Made by a program: the position numbers and the translations under genes. The notes under the pieces were generated by a model. It was not told the origin of the DNA. It was given only the letters and a program-made list of their open reading frames with translations, and ran no database searches. From CAKSNH01 sp964422725 (GTDB lineage Bacteria > Bacillota > Clostridia > UBA1381): DNA of 44,895 nucleotides. Below are positions 25,301 to 32,813 of the stretch, one piece after another; within the stretch, counting starts at the first letter, position 1; every line of letters starts with the position of its first letter. The stretch spans positions 1 through 44,895 of the forward strand of contig CAYRCC010000017.1 in assembly GCA_964422725.1 (NCBI GenBank), read 5' to 3'.

Positions 25301-27106
25301 GGAAGCGTGACAACTCCGCAGACCAGTGACTGGAATGATATAGACCCTACAGTATGGATTGAAACGGTTGGCGGCGAAGAACACAGATATCTTGCATGGG
25401 GAAACGGAATTTTGTACACCTGTGAATTGAACGAAGATATGGTAAGTGTTAAGGACACAAACAGTGACAATGTCATTAATATGAGTGATATTAAGCAGAT
25501 TACAATTAATGATATGAACGGCGCATCGTTTACCGAGGCACCTTGGTTGTATAAGCGCGGCAATACATATTACAATTTCTTTGCTGTAAATTGGCGTGAG
25601 GCGATGGCTTATGCGACGGCGGAAAATATATACGGACCGTGGACATACAAAGGGCTGCTTATGGAACCTACAGCAACGTCAAATACAAACCACCCGTCGG
25701 TAATTGATTTTAACGGAAAAACATATTTCATTTACCATAACGGAGCACTGCCGAACGGAAGCGGTTTCAGACGGAGTATATGTGTTGAAGAACTGCATTT
25801 TGACGGTGAGGGCAATGTTTATCCGCTTACGGAAACCTCAATAGGAGTTTCGGGAAAATCGTCGCCAATAATTTCTTATGACGGCGGTTATGTCGGACAC
25901 AGCGAATTTATAAATTCGTATTCCGATAACGCTTATCCTATTAAAAAGGATATCGTGATTACCGAGGAAAACAACGGTTTAAATTCTGAATGGGAAATAA
26001 AGGAAAGTCTTGCGGATTTGGGAGAAGAGTATGTATCAATTCAGGCTGTAAACAAACCGGGACTGTATATAGGCGTACGTGACGGTGAGTTAATGCTTAC
26101 GCAGGACGATACGGGTACTATGGGCAGAGCAATGTCATTCAGAACCGTTGAGGGTATAAACGGTAAAGGCGGCGTTTCGTTTGAAAGTGCGGCTCAGCCG
26201 GGCAAGTACTTGACGGTGTATGACGGTAAGCTTATACTGTCGTGCGGAAATGATGCCGATAAGTGTACTTTCGGAGCGGGCAAGGTGTGTCCCACGCAAA
26301 ATGAGCAGTCTGCACCTGTTCCTGATATCGGCGGCAGTGTGTATTGCAATTTTGACGATTTGCGTAAGGAAACGCTTATTAATGTTTTGGAAAATGCTCA
26401 GGAGGCACTAACGAGTATAAACGGTGTTAAGCTGTATGTCGGCACAAATACCGAAAATGCGGACGAAACTACCGGATTTGCGATAGAGGACGGCGGAGTT
26501 TCAGGTAATGCGTTGGTTATGAATTCGGGCGCAAAGGTAAGCGGCTGTACAGGGCCGAGAATGGCAATTGATACACCGTATATTTCGGAAAACGGCGATG
26601 CGTCGGTGAGCTTTAAGGTTAAGGCTGACAGCAGAGGAATACTGAGGTACAACGATTCAGTCGTGAACGACAGCGGCAGAGTGTTGCCAATCCGAGCAAA
26701 TGAGTGGAACGACTTGGAGATTATTATCAGAAACGAAGACGGCGGTTTTGAAAGAACCATAGCGGTCAACGGTGAAATTGTTGTGGAAGATTACGCGCGG
26801 ACTATGCCGGTAATCTGGGGTACGCAGGCAGACAACACAGGAGCTAAGCTGTATTTTGATGATTTTGCTTTTTCAACAGGCTACATTATTGTTGACGGTT
26901 GTAATGTGACGGTTAATTCAAGACTTGAGAATATGGATATATATGCTGTAAAGTATGATTCTGAAACCGGCATATTGACAGGTATTGAAATATTTGATGC
27001 ATCAGAAAAAGAAGTTGTAACAACATTTAAACCTGACAAAGTGTTTGTGTGGTCAGATAAGCTGAAACCGCATTTACGGTGGAAAAAGAGCATATCGGAT
27101 AATTAA
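22349..27106 (+). CDS. secreted multidomain protein with two GH43 arabinanase/arabinofuranosidase domains
   Basis: A 1585-residue exported enzyme, probably for arabinan or arabinoxylan side chains. In order: signal peptide (1 to about 29); LamG-type domain (about 32-235); first GH43 beta-propeller (about 360-720) with candidate catalytic Asp in AHDPSIF, Asp in SIDANIY and Glu in GPEGPWL, followed by an Abn2-type beta-barrel extension (about 725-840); second GH43 (about 860-1160) with AGDPAAT, DIDPTVW and FTEAPWL. An EF-hand-like loop (1036-1047) interrupts the second propeller. Next come a beta-trefoil-like region (about 1225-1313), a second LamG-like region and a C-terminal module. There is no SLH or sortase motif, so retention is unclear. 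AAGGAG supports ATG 22349. Single-gene unit. Confidence 0.88.
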   Translation: MKSVLKKIAAVLIAAAILTTGFVLPVTAERGDTVLSISFDDAENDTAYTVRSGASLVDGRNGKALKTANNTAADANSYAAINDVAAINGLAGDFTISVWCCPNDTTMWTRLFDIGTGTDKYMFLTPSNGFKEGYPRFAIKNGKDEEIIDSDLILNIGKWNNITITRESGLMTMYINGCRAGSNVILTSPWDLGTTTQNYIGKSQFPDPYFNGMIDDFKVYNYAMSADEVYENSGKLSYEDKYEVRADFYNTESEKLLVLNGEKSVKSVINIENNNRFDDNVAVKMYSHFGENTVELAKQELTAIATGNSLQVTLTGEVPSDCDYISVVVESDNLKQQFDCGYLVKSDIELPSKPTAYAAESDNPAFGAHDPSIFKDPVTGHYFAYSSHNVIFESEDLINWEKHDYNGTISVPQKCADFITDNSVYQGSAVNGTYWAPDMLYVADDEHPYWFYVSVSCGIGGRSSVIGLVKSDSPRIWDGECVDEGVVMASVEADGYKTNSIDANIYTDTDGKNYFIWGSFWQGIQAAPLTADGRVEGVDYTSDATILESCKNFGTDLMSVKNGVVGPEGPWLTTNTEKGFRYLFTSYGWLGTNYNIRIARSELSNSVGNIISQKDRTAFKDHNSNQVANGYTDGSETETWGYKLIGAYQLGDGIIYYGNGHNSVLNDNGEWYLVDHVRKVADAGAFLQVRKMLWTESGWPVVSPLGYTGEKVQKLDEMMLYGTWDLASVGQTLKDSANITYKGSDLPVKSSEIVLMPDGKLGGGLGEWSFDKDHTVTLKFVCDGDEDKNQYFKAGDIMTMYALTGYDTDKSEYAVVMTGVDENAIAQFAKKSNANACDMLVKRNTKPIVLEKSKNGNPILGFDANGSIMYAGDPAATVVGDTVYLYAGHDVAETTGYSMPEWVLYTSKNMVDWEYKGVVMEAKNISWASNATSAWASQMVKYGEKYYLYFCTWNKNDSGKQSIGVAVADSPEGPFEDIGKPLVSGSVTTPQTSDWNDIDPTVWIETVGGEEHRYLAWGNGILYTCELNEDMVSVKDTNSDNVINMSDIKQITINDMNGASFTEAPWLYKRGNTYYNFFAVNWREAMAYATAENIYGPWTYKGLLMEPTATSNTNHPSVIDFNGKTYFIYHNGALPNGSGFRRSICVEELHFDGEGNVYPLTETSIGVSGKSSPIISYDGGYVGHSEFINSYSDNAYPIKKDIVITEENNGLNSEWEIKESLADLGEEYVSIQAVNKPGLYIGVRDGELMLTQDDTGTMGRAMSFRTVEGINGKGGVSFESAAQPGKYLTVYDGKLILSCGNDADKCTFGAGKVCPTQNEQSAPVPDIGGSVYCNFDDLRKETLINVLENAQEALTSINGVKLYVGTNTENADETTGFAIEDGGVSGNALVMNSGAKVSGCTGPRMAIDTPYISENGDASVSFKVKADSRGILRYNDSVVNDSGRVLPIRANEWNDLEIIIRNEDGGFERTIAVNGEIVVEDYARTMPVIWGTQADNTGAKLYFDDFAFSTGYIIVDGCNVTVNSRLENMDIYAVKYDSETGILTGIEIFDASEKEVVTTFKPDKVFVWSDKLKPHLRWKKSISDN

Positions 27107-27118
27107 TAGTCATAGAAC

Positions 27119-27163
27119 AAAAAACCTCTTTTGAGTCGATTTTGAACTCGAAAGAGGTTTTTG
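27119..27163. terminator. bidirectional terminator
   Basis: A 16-bp stem (27121-27136 with 27146-27161), flanked by A-runs and T-runs, between the convergent GH43 and acyltransferase genes. Confidence 0.9.
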
Positions 27164-27172
27164 CTGTTTGTG

Positions 27173-28237
27173 TTAAACTGAAATTTGTTTGCTTTTTGCG
27201 TTTTTCAGCAGTCCTTTTATGATTTGGTAAGTCACACACAAAAACGGTGTCACAATGTATGCCATAACCGCGCGTATCGTGAAAGCACTGCTTTGTGAGG
27301 TTAGTCCGAAGGCGTTTATAACAGTATCGGCGGCAAAAAGTGCCATCATATGGTAAAGATATATATACAGGCTTGCTTTGTCGATTTTGGCAAGGAGCGG
27401 TATTGCGTTAAATATCTTTTCTGAGTATTTCAGTGCCACCGCGTACAGAAAAATGCATACATATATTACATATAGGCTGTGAATGTAGTTAAGGTACGGG
27501 ACCGGCGCAATGCTGTTGTATGCGATATAACTGTAGCCAAGCATAAGCGCGAGTGCCAATACAAAGATTACGGCGGTTGTGCGGAAATTGTTTCTCAGAA
27601 TGTCACAGAATATTTCATAGTGTTTTCCTATATAGCACCCAATCAGCCAGAACACAAGGTATGTGGTGAAAATGCGGTCGTTATACTCAAAAACGACATT
27701 TGTAAACACCGCACTTATCATTTGGGAAAGATTATTTTCAAATATAGCCGAAACAAGCAGTGCAAAAGGTATGATTATTATTGCCGAGCAGTTGTTTACA
27801 ACTCGTTTCCACACAGGAAACAGCAAATCGAATTGGAAAATTATAGGTATAAAATAAAGGTGACATACAAGACTTCCCAATAAGAAATGCTTTGCTATAA
27901 ACGAAAACTCAAAAGGATAATTGTGAATAACCATAAAGCATATATAGTAAACCGAGAAACACACCGCATACGGTACGATAACGCCTTTTAGTCTGGATTT
28001 TATATATTTGCCGAAAGGCAGATTGTCTTTAGCGTTTAAAAACAGTTTAATTCCCGACAGCATAACAAATCCTTGTACAACAAACGATGACATACGCGAT
28101 GCCATTAAGACTAAATTGTATTCGGGGGTGTTTGTCTGAAATACCGAAAGAGGGTATGACAAAATGTGAATAAGTATAACAAGCAGACAGAAAAGAACGT
28201 TAAGTGCCGAAAGTTCGGGTCTTCTTTTGCGTGCCAT
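27173..28237 (-). CDS. membrane acyltransferase (acyltransferase-3 family)
   Basis: A 354-residue protein with about ten membrane segments. The first helix region contains the conserved histidine in LLVILIHILSYPL, and FVMLSGIKLFL and KSRLKGVIVPYAV follow, as in OafA/YrhL-type transmembrane acyltransferases that move acetyl or similar groups onto surface sugars. There is no extra SGNH domain. The target is unknown; cell-surface polysaccharide or wall polymer is likely. GAAAGGA lies about 10 bases before ATG 28237. It follows the NAGPA-type gene on the same strand after 116 bases that include a hairpin. Confidence 0.82.
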   Translation of the reverse strand: MARKRRPELSALNVLFCLLVILIHILSYPLSVFQTNTPEYNLVLMASRMSSFVVQGFVMLSGIKLFLNAKDNLPFGKYIKSRLKGVIVPYAVCFSVYYICFMVIHNYPFEFSFIAKHFLLGSLVCHLYFIPIIFQFDLLFPVWKRVVNNCSAIIIIPFALLVSAIFENNLSQMISAVFTNVVFEYNDRIFTTYLVFWLIGCYIGKHYEIFCDILRNNFRTTAVIFVLALALMLGYSYIAYNSIAPVPYLNYIHSLYVIYVCIFLYAVALKYSEKIFNAIPLLAKIDKASLYIYLYHMMALFAADTVINAFGLTSQSSAFTIRAVMAYIVTPFLCVTYQIIKGLLKNAKSKQISV

Positions 28238-28275
28238 TATGAATCAATCCTTTCGTAGGTGTGCCGTAAATCAGA

Positions 28276-28309
28276 CTATGCTGTCGGCACTGAAAAACCG
28301 ACAGTATAG
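28276..28309 (-). terminator. hairpin between the NAGPA and acyltransferase genes
   Basis: A 12-bp stem with one wobble (28276-28287 with 28298-28309) and a 10-nt loop. No T-run follows on the minus strand, so it could be a processing or attenuation hairpin rather than a terminator. Confidence 0.45.
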
Positions 28310-28353
28310 CCCAAACACAAAATGTGGGTTAAATCGAAATTGTATTCGACAAC

Positions 28354-31047
28354 TTACCAATAAATGTTTTTCCACTCAAACGTTACATTGCCGCTGAAAG
28401 TGAATTCCAGATAACAGCGTGTGTTAATACGTGCCGGAGAAAGTGTTTCTTTATCGGTGTTGCTGATTGTGAAATAGCTGACTTCGTCAACGTTCTTATA
28501 TGTGTTTCTATCGCCGCCTGTTATGACAAATATATTTTTATCAAGCGACGACAGATAATCCTTTAATACTTTGTTTTCAAATTCGGAATTGCCGAAAACT
28601 GAGCTTTCCGATAGCAAAAACACATTGCTTTTTGAGGTCATATACATAGCATTTGCCAGCTGTGCCCACTGTTCGGAGCTTGTGCCTCTGATACTTCCGC
28701 CCGACAAATCAAGTGTTATATAAGCGGCATTTGCGTCCTCGGAAAACGAAAACCCGTGTCCGCTGCTTAACAACACACCGTTTACGTGTGACGCTATAAA
28801 CCAGCTCAAACGTCCGTCGGTGAGCTTTGAAAAGGCGGTTTTGGTTCCCTTTGACAATGCACCTACCGCAAATGAGCCGGTCGGAGTCGACAATGCTGTC
28901 GGCTTTTTGTAAATGTTCTGTTCGGCGGCTTTAAAGCGAGTAACCGGTGCTGATGAGTTGAAATATAAATCATCAATATAAATATGTCCGCTGTCCTTGA
29001 TATCACCCGGCAAATACAGCGCATACACTCTGTCAAGCGTAACAGGTCTTGCGGCAGTACTCGGTATAGCAGCCTGCAAATACTGCCAAACATTCTTTTC
29101 GGTGATTTTTCCGAAAGATGATATTACCGTTTTGCCGTTAGCATCGGTAAACTGTGCGCGCAGCTCATGAGCAAAATCGTTGTCGGTGTAAGCGTAAATC
29201 GAAATTGAATCGCAGTCGCCGTTGATTTCCGGCGGCTGTTGCAGAGCAAAATAGGCACCCTTTGCCACATCTGTTTCATCTGTAAAATTGTAGCTCAGTT
29301 TTCCCGAAAAAGAACCGGAATGTGCCTGTTCACCGCTGATTTCAAATGAGCCGCCTACATATTGCGGATATGAGATGAACGAGCCGTTTAAGGTTTCAAA
29401 GCCGTTCCAGTATGCCGGTGCGGCTGTGCTTACGCAAACCGAGGTGTAGCTTATCACATCGCCGTATCGTACCGAAATGACGGCATCGCCCGCTTTGTGA
29501 GCGTTTAGCGTGCGCCCGGAAACCGAAACTACAGACGGGTCAGATGAAGTTATTTCAAACAAGTCTGTGTTGATTATTTGCGAATAGTTGCCGTAATCAT
29601 CGAAAATATGAATGTCGAGCGAAGCTGTACCGCCCTCGCCGAGCTGTAAATATTCGGTCGTTTCGATACCGCTTACGGTATCTGTAACAAGGATTTCTTT
29701 TGCGGCGGATATGTCGGCGCAGTACGCGCCGATTACGGCTGTGCCTGCTGTCTGCGGAGTAAACACGCCGTTTTCCACAGGACCTGCCGCCGATACCAAG
29801 GTGATTTCATCGGAAAGCGGACGCATATTTTCATTGTGTGCAACCGCTTTTACATTTACCGGCTGACCGATAAATACGGTATCTTTGTCACATTCGATTG
29901 CAATTCCGACAGGAGCGGCGGACCGGCTGCTGCTCGTTATGCCTACAGCATTTATTACCTTTCTGTTTTCTGTAGGCAGATTAACGGTGCGGAGATTTTT
30001 ATCCCATACGGTTGAGGCGACCATATTGGTAGAGCCGCCGCCGTCCAGATTTGCCGCCGAGTAACAGCCGAGAGAAACCATTAGGTTTGCAAGCTCCGGC
30101 ATTGTCATACCCTTACTTGCATCTTGACGGCCGTCAACGGCAACGAGATAAAGCGTTGTACCGCTTTTGTCGATTCCCACGGCACTTCTCGGCTGATAAC
30201 CGCTGACCTTGTGTGAAAAGGAGGTGAGCGCCTGTCCCTCGGACACCAGCATTGCACCGGCACCGAACGCGGTATCTGTATCGTATATAGCCGGCGTGAT
30301 GTAATAATCGAATTTAATGTCATCGCCGACATTAAAATTGTTTGCCAAAAACATATTTACACCCTCGGAAACAACGAGTACACAGCCGTTTTCCGGAATT
30401 TGCACGGACGGCATATTTCTGCGAAATTCGGCTATTTTTCCGTCAGCCACCACAACCTCGGCTATCTCACCGCCCGGTGCCGGCGACATACCGCCGTTAA
30501 AATCGCTTGTATACATAAGTATGTCACCGTAATAATTTGTGTGCTTGTTAAGATGACGAACTTCGTTGTATGCGCCGTTCGGTGCAACTGCCATAATGTG
30601 AAAATCAAGATATGACATTGCCATAGTGTCGTTTTTGGAATAAACCGTTGCCATGGTAGACGGGTTTACGGGTGACTGTAAAAGCTTTCCGTCCTGCATT
30701 TCTATACCGAGCGAAAAACCTTTGCCGCTTTGAAATACAGAAAAAAAGTCAGCATTTACGGCGGCTACGGTGTCGGAATCGGTTGAGGCGAGGTTAGATA
30801 CGGTATCGAGAACGTCACTGCCCTTGTCTGACTTTAAAAGTTTAACGGAGGTGTTTTCGTCGGAGAGATCAGCTTTTATGTAAGAATAGCTGATATTGCG
30901 GTCCGAATACAGCTGTTCGACGCGTGTCAGCGTTACGCTGTCGGATATTGGGGTTGTTGTTTCGTAAGAATAGATAGGGTCTGCATAGACATTTGTGCAG
31001 ACGGCGAATAACAGTGCCGTCAAAAATGCAATTTTTTTTATATTCAT
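28354..31047 (-). CDS. secreted NAGPA-type phosphodiester glycosidase, multidomain
   Basis: An 897-residue exported protein. A signal peptide (MNIKKIAFLTALLFAV..., cleavage near VYA-DP) is followed by a phosphodiester-glycosidase (NAGPA/exopolysaccharide biosynthesis) domain at about 85-375 with VAAVNADFF, PRSAVGIDKSG, LYLVAVDGRQ and AANLDGGGSTNMV. Then come bacterial Ig-like stretches (about 380-540), a jelly-roll carbohydrate-binding-like domain (about 545-710) and a C-terminal region (about 715-897) that weakly resembles a calcineurin-type phosphoesterase lacking its metal ligands. Characterised family members cleave sugar phosphodiesters such as GlcNAc-1-P-mannose or wall-polymer linkages. 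The substrate here is unknown; the nearby wall-polymer genes make an envelope polymer a reasonable guess. Confidence 0.8.
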   Translation of the reverse strand: MNIKKIAFLTALLFAVCTNVYADPIYSYETTTPISDSVTLTRVEQLYSDRNISYSYIKADLSDENTSVKLLKSDKGSDVLDTVSNLASTDSDTVAAVNADFFSVFQSGKGFSLGIEMQDGKLLQSPVNPSTMATVYSKNDTMAMSYLDFHIMAVAPNGAYNEVRHLNKHTNYYGDILMYTSDFNGGMSPAPGGEIAEVVVADGKIAEFRRNMPSVQIPENGCVLVVSEGVNMFLANNFNVGDDIKFDYYITPAIYDTDTAFGAGAMLVSEGQALTSFSHKVSGYQPRSAVGIDKSGTTLYLVAVDGRQDASKGMTMPELANLMVSLGCYSAANLDGGGSTNMVASTVWDKNLRTVNLPTENRKVINAVGITSSSRSAAPVGIAIECDKDTVFIGQPVNVKAVAHNENMRPLSDEITLVSAAGPVENGVFTPQTAGTAVIGAYCADISAAKEILVTDTVSGIETTEYLQLGEGGTASLDIHIFDDYGNYSQIINTDLFEITSSDPSVVSVSGRTLNAHKAGDAVISVRYGDVISYTSVCVSTAAPAYWNGFETLNGSFISYPQYVGGSFEISGEQAHSGSFSGKLSYNFTDETDVAKGAYFALQQPPEINGDCDSISIYAYTDNDFAHELRAQFTDANGKTVISSFGKITEKNVWQYLQAAIPSTAARPVTLDRVYALYLPGDIKDSGHIYIDDLYFNSSAPVTRFKAAEQNIYKKPTALSTPTGSFAVGALSKGTKTAFSKLTDGRLSWFIASHVNGVLLSSGHGFSFSEDANAAYITLDLSGGSIRGTSSEQWAQLANAMYMTSKSNVFLLSESSVFGNSEFENKVLKDYLSSLDKNIFVITGGDRNTYKNVDEVSYFTISNTDKETLSPARINTRCYLEFTFSGNVTFEWKNIYW

Positions 31048-31151
31048 AATTTAGGTGTCCTTTCTTTATAATATTAGGTATTCTATGAAAAACTACAAAC
31101 ATTTTAACACAGTACAGAGTTATTTTCAATATGAAATTTCAAGAAAAATGA

Positions 31152-31180
31152 TTGACTAATAAATTGATATGGTATAAAAT
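31152..31180 (+). promoter_or_regulatory. putative sigma-A promoter of the murJ-csaB operon
   Basis: TTGACT (31152-31157), 17-bp spacer, TAAAAT (31175-31180), leaving a leader of about 105 bases before murJ. Confidence 0.6.
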
Positions 31181-31291
31181 AAATTTATATGTGTTATTGA
31201 GGTTGTCAAAAAACAGGCAAATCTTTAACAAAATGACTTTACGGAAAATTTTGAACTTACAATTTTGAAACAGAACAAGGAGATTAAATAA

Positions 31292-32812
31292 ATGGGAAAC
31301 GCATATATTATGGTAGTTTTAGGAATACTTATCGCAAAAGGTGTAGGGTTTTACCGCGATATGGTGTTTGCCGGAGTATTCGGCACAGGGAGTATGTCGG
31401 ATATTTATTTTCAGGTGTTCGGACTGGTCAACCTGATTTTTACCGGTATAGGAGTGGCGTTATCAACGCTTGTTATAAAAAATATAAATAAGTCGCATAA
31501 TTTGGGACACGAAAAAGCGTATGCCGCATGGTTTTTGCGCAGAAGTATGCTGTATTTGCTGATTGCGGCGGCGGTTATGGCAATTTTTGCGGATAAAATA
31601 GTCGCGCTGATACTTCCGGATATTTCCGGCGCTGACTTTGCGCTTGCCACTAAAATGATGTATGTAATGATTCCGTCATTGATTTTTGTGGTTATAGCGT
31701 ATATAGTTTCGGGACTTTTGCAGAATGAACGTGTTTACTTTATCACTTCGATTATGAGTCTGCCGTATAATGCGGTTATAATAGCATCGCTGTTTGTGCC
31801 TGATGTATCCGTTTTTACGGTTGGTATTTTCACTACAGTCGGTTGGTTTTTGCATATTGCGATTCTTTTGCCGTCGTTTTTTAAAAAAGGTTATTCGTTT
31901 ATACGTGCACGGGAAAAAGTCGGTACGGGCAACGGACAAAATATGGAGATACTGTGGATTTTCATTTCAAATATGATGTTCCAGCTGTGTTTTTATATAG
32001 ACAGAGCGTTCGTAAGCGGTAACGAGGGTATGGCATCAACATTCAATTATGCCTCAAATTTGTTTATAACTATTTCCAGTGTATTTGTGGTTGCCATGTC
32101 GACGGTTATGTTCCCGTCGATTTCAAAAAATTATGAAGAGGGAAATATTGATTATGTAAACGACCTTCTGCGCTATATCATAACTATAATGGTTGCGATA
32201 TTCCTGCCGTTTTTGCTGGTTATTAAGTTGTTTGGTGCAGATGTGATAAGGCTTATTTATGAGCGCGGCTCGTTTACGGCACAGTCCACGAGAGCGGTTT
32301 CGACTATTTTCTTTATATACGGATTGGGAATACTTGGGTATGTATCGCAGGAGCTGTTTAATAAAATACTGTATCTTGCAAACAAATACAAGTATTCTGT
32401 GATAGGGACTGTGGTAGTGGTTGTGGTAAATGTGGTCTGCAATTTTTTGATAGAACGTTTTGTGCCCGAAACACCGTTTGCGGATACAGGGCTTACGGCT
32501 GTGTCATTCTGGACATCGGTGTCGACATCGGTGTTCCTTACCGGTTATGCCGTTTTGACGGCGGTGGGAATAAAAAGAGTAGTAGGGTCTTACTGGAAAA
32601 AAGACTTACTTTCGGACATTGTGAAAATATTTGCATCAGGTGCGCTGGCAGTAGTGGCTTATGTGTTGTTTAACACATTTAATGCTGATTTTACACATGG
32701 GTATATTACGTTTTTGGTTCCGCTGTGTGCGTGCGCAATTGTATATATAGCGGCACTGACGGTTATGGGCGTTACAAGACGTCTGGTAAAGAGAGGAAAG
32801 AGAGGCAACTGA
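31292..32812 (+). CDS. murJ: MurJ/MviN-type lipid II (or wall-polymer lipid) flippase
   Basis: A 506-residue integral membrane protein with about 14 helices in the MOP superfamily. The N-terminus ILIAKGVGFYRDMVFAGVFG carries the charged first-helix residues typical of MurJ, and LYERGSFTAQSTRAVS is also characteristic. MurJ flips lipid II; here the gene is joined to a DUF5693-like gene (1-bp gap) and csaB, so the substrate may instead be a lipid-linked secondary wall polymer. AAGGAG lies 9 bases before ATG 31292. Confidence 0.88.
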   Translation: MGNAYIMVVLGILIAKGVGFYRDMVFAGVFGTGSMSDIYFQVFGLVNLIFTGIGVALSTLVIKNINKSHNLGHEKAYAAWFLRRSMLYLLIAAAVMAIFADKIVALILPDISGADFALATKMMYVMIPSLIFVVIAYIVSGLLQNERVYFITSIMSLPYNAVIIASLFVPDVSVFTVGIFTTVGWFLHIAILLPSFFKKGYSFIRAREKVGTGNGQNMEILWIFISNMMFQLCFYIDRAFVSGNEGMASTFNYASNLFITISSVFVVAMSTVMFPSISKNYEEGNIDYVNDLLRYIITIMVAIFLPFLLVIKLFGADVIRLIYERGSFTAQSTRAVSTIFFIYGLGILGYVSQELFNKILYLANKYKYSVIGTVVVVVVNVVCNFLIERFVPETPFADTGLTAVSFWTSVSTSVFLTGYAVLTAVGIKRVVGSYWKKDLLSDIVKIFASGALAVVAYVLFNTFNADFTHGYITFLVPLCACAIVYIAALTVMGVTRRLVKRGKRGN

Positions 32813-32813
32813 T

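Noticed and set aside
25454..25489. A true dockerin domain in the GH43 protein
   Set aside because: Only one calcium loop is present and it lies within the propeller; dockerins need two loops in about 60 residues, usually terminal.
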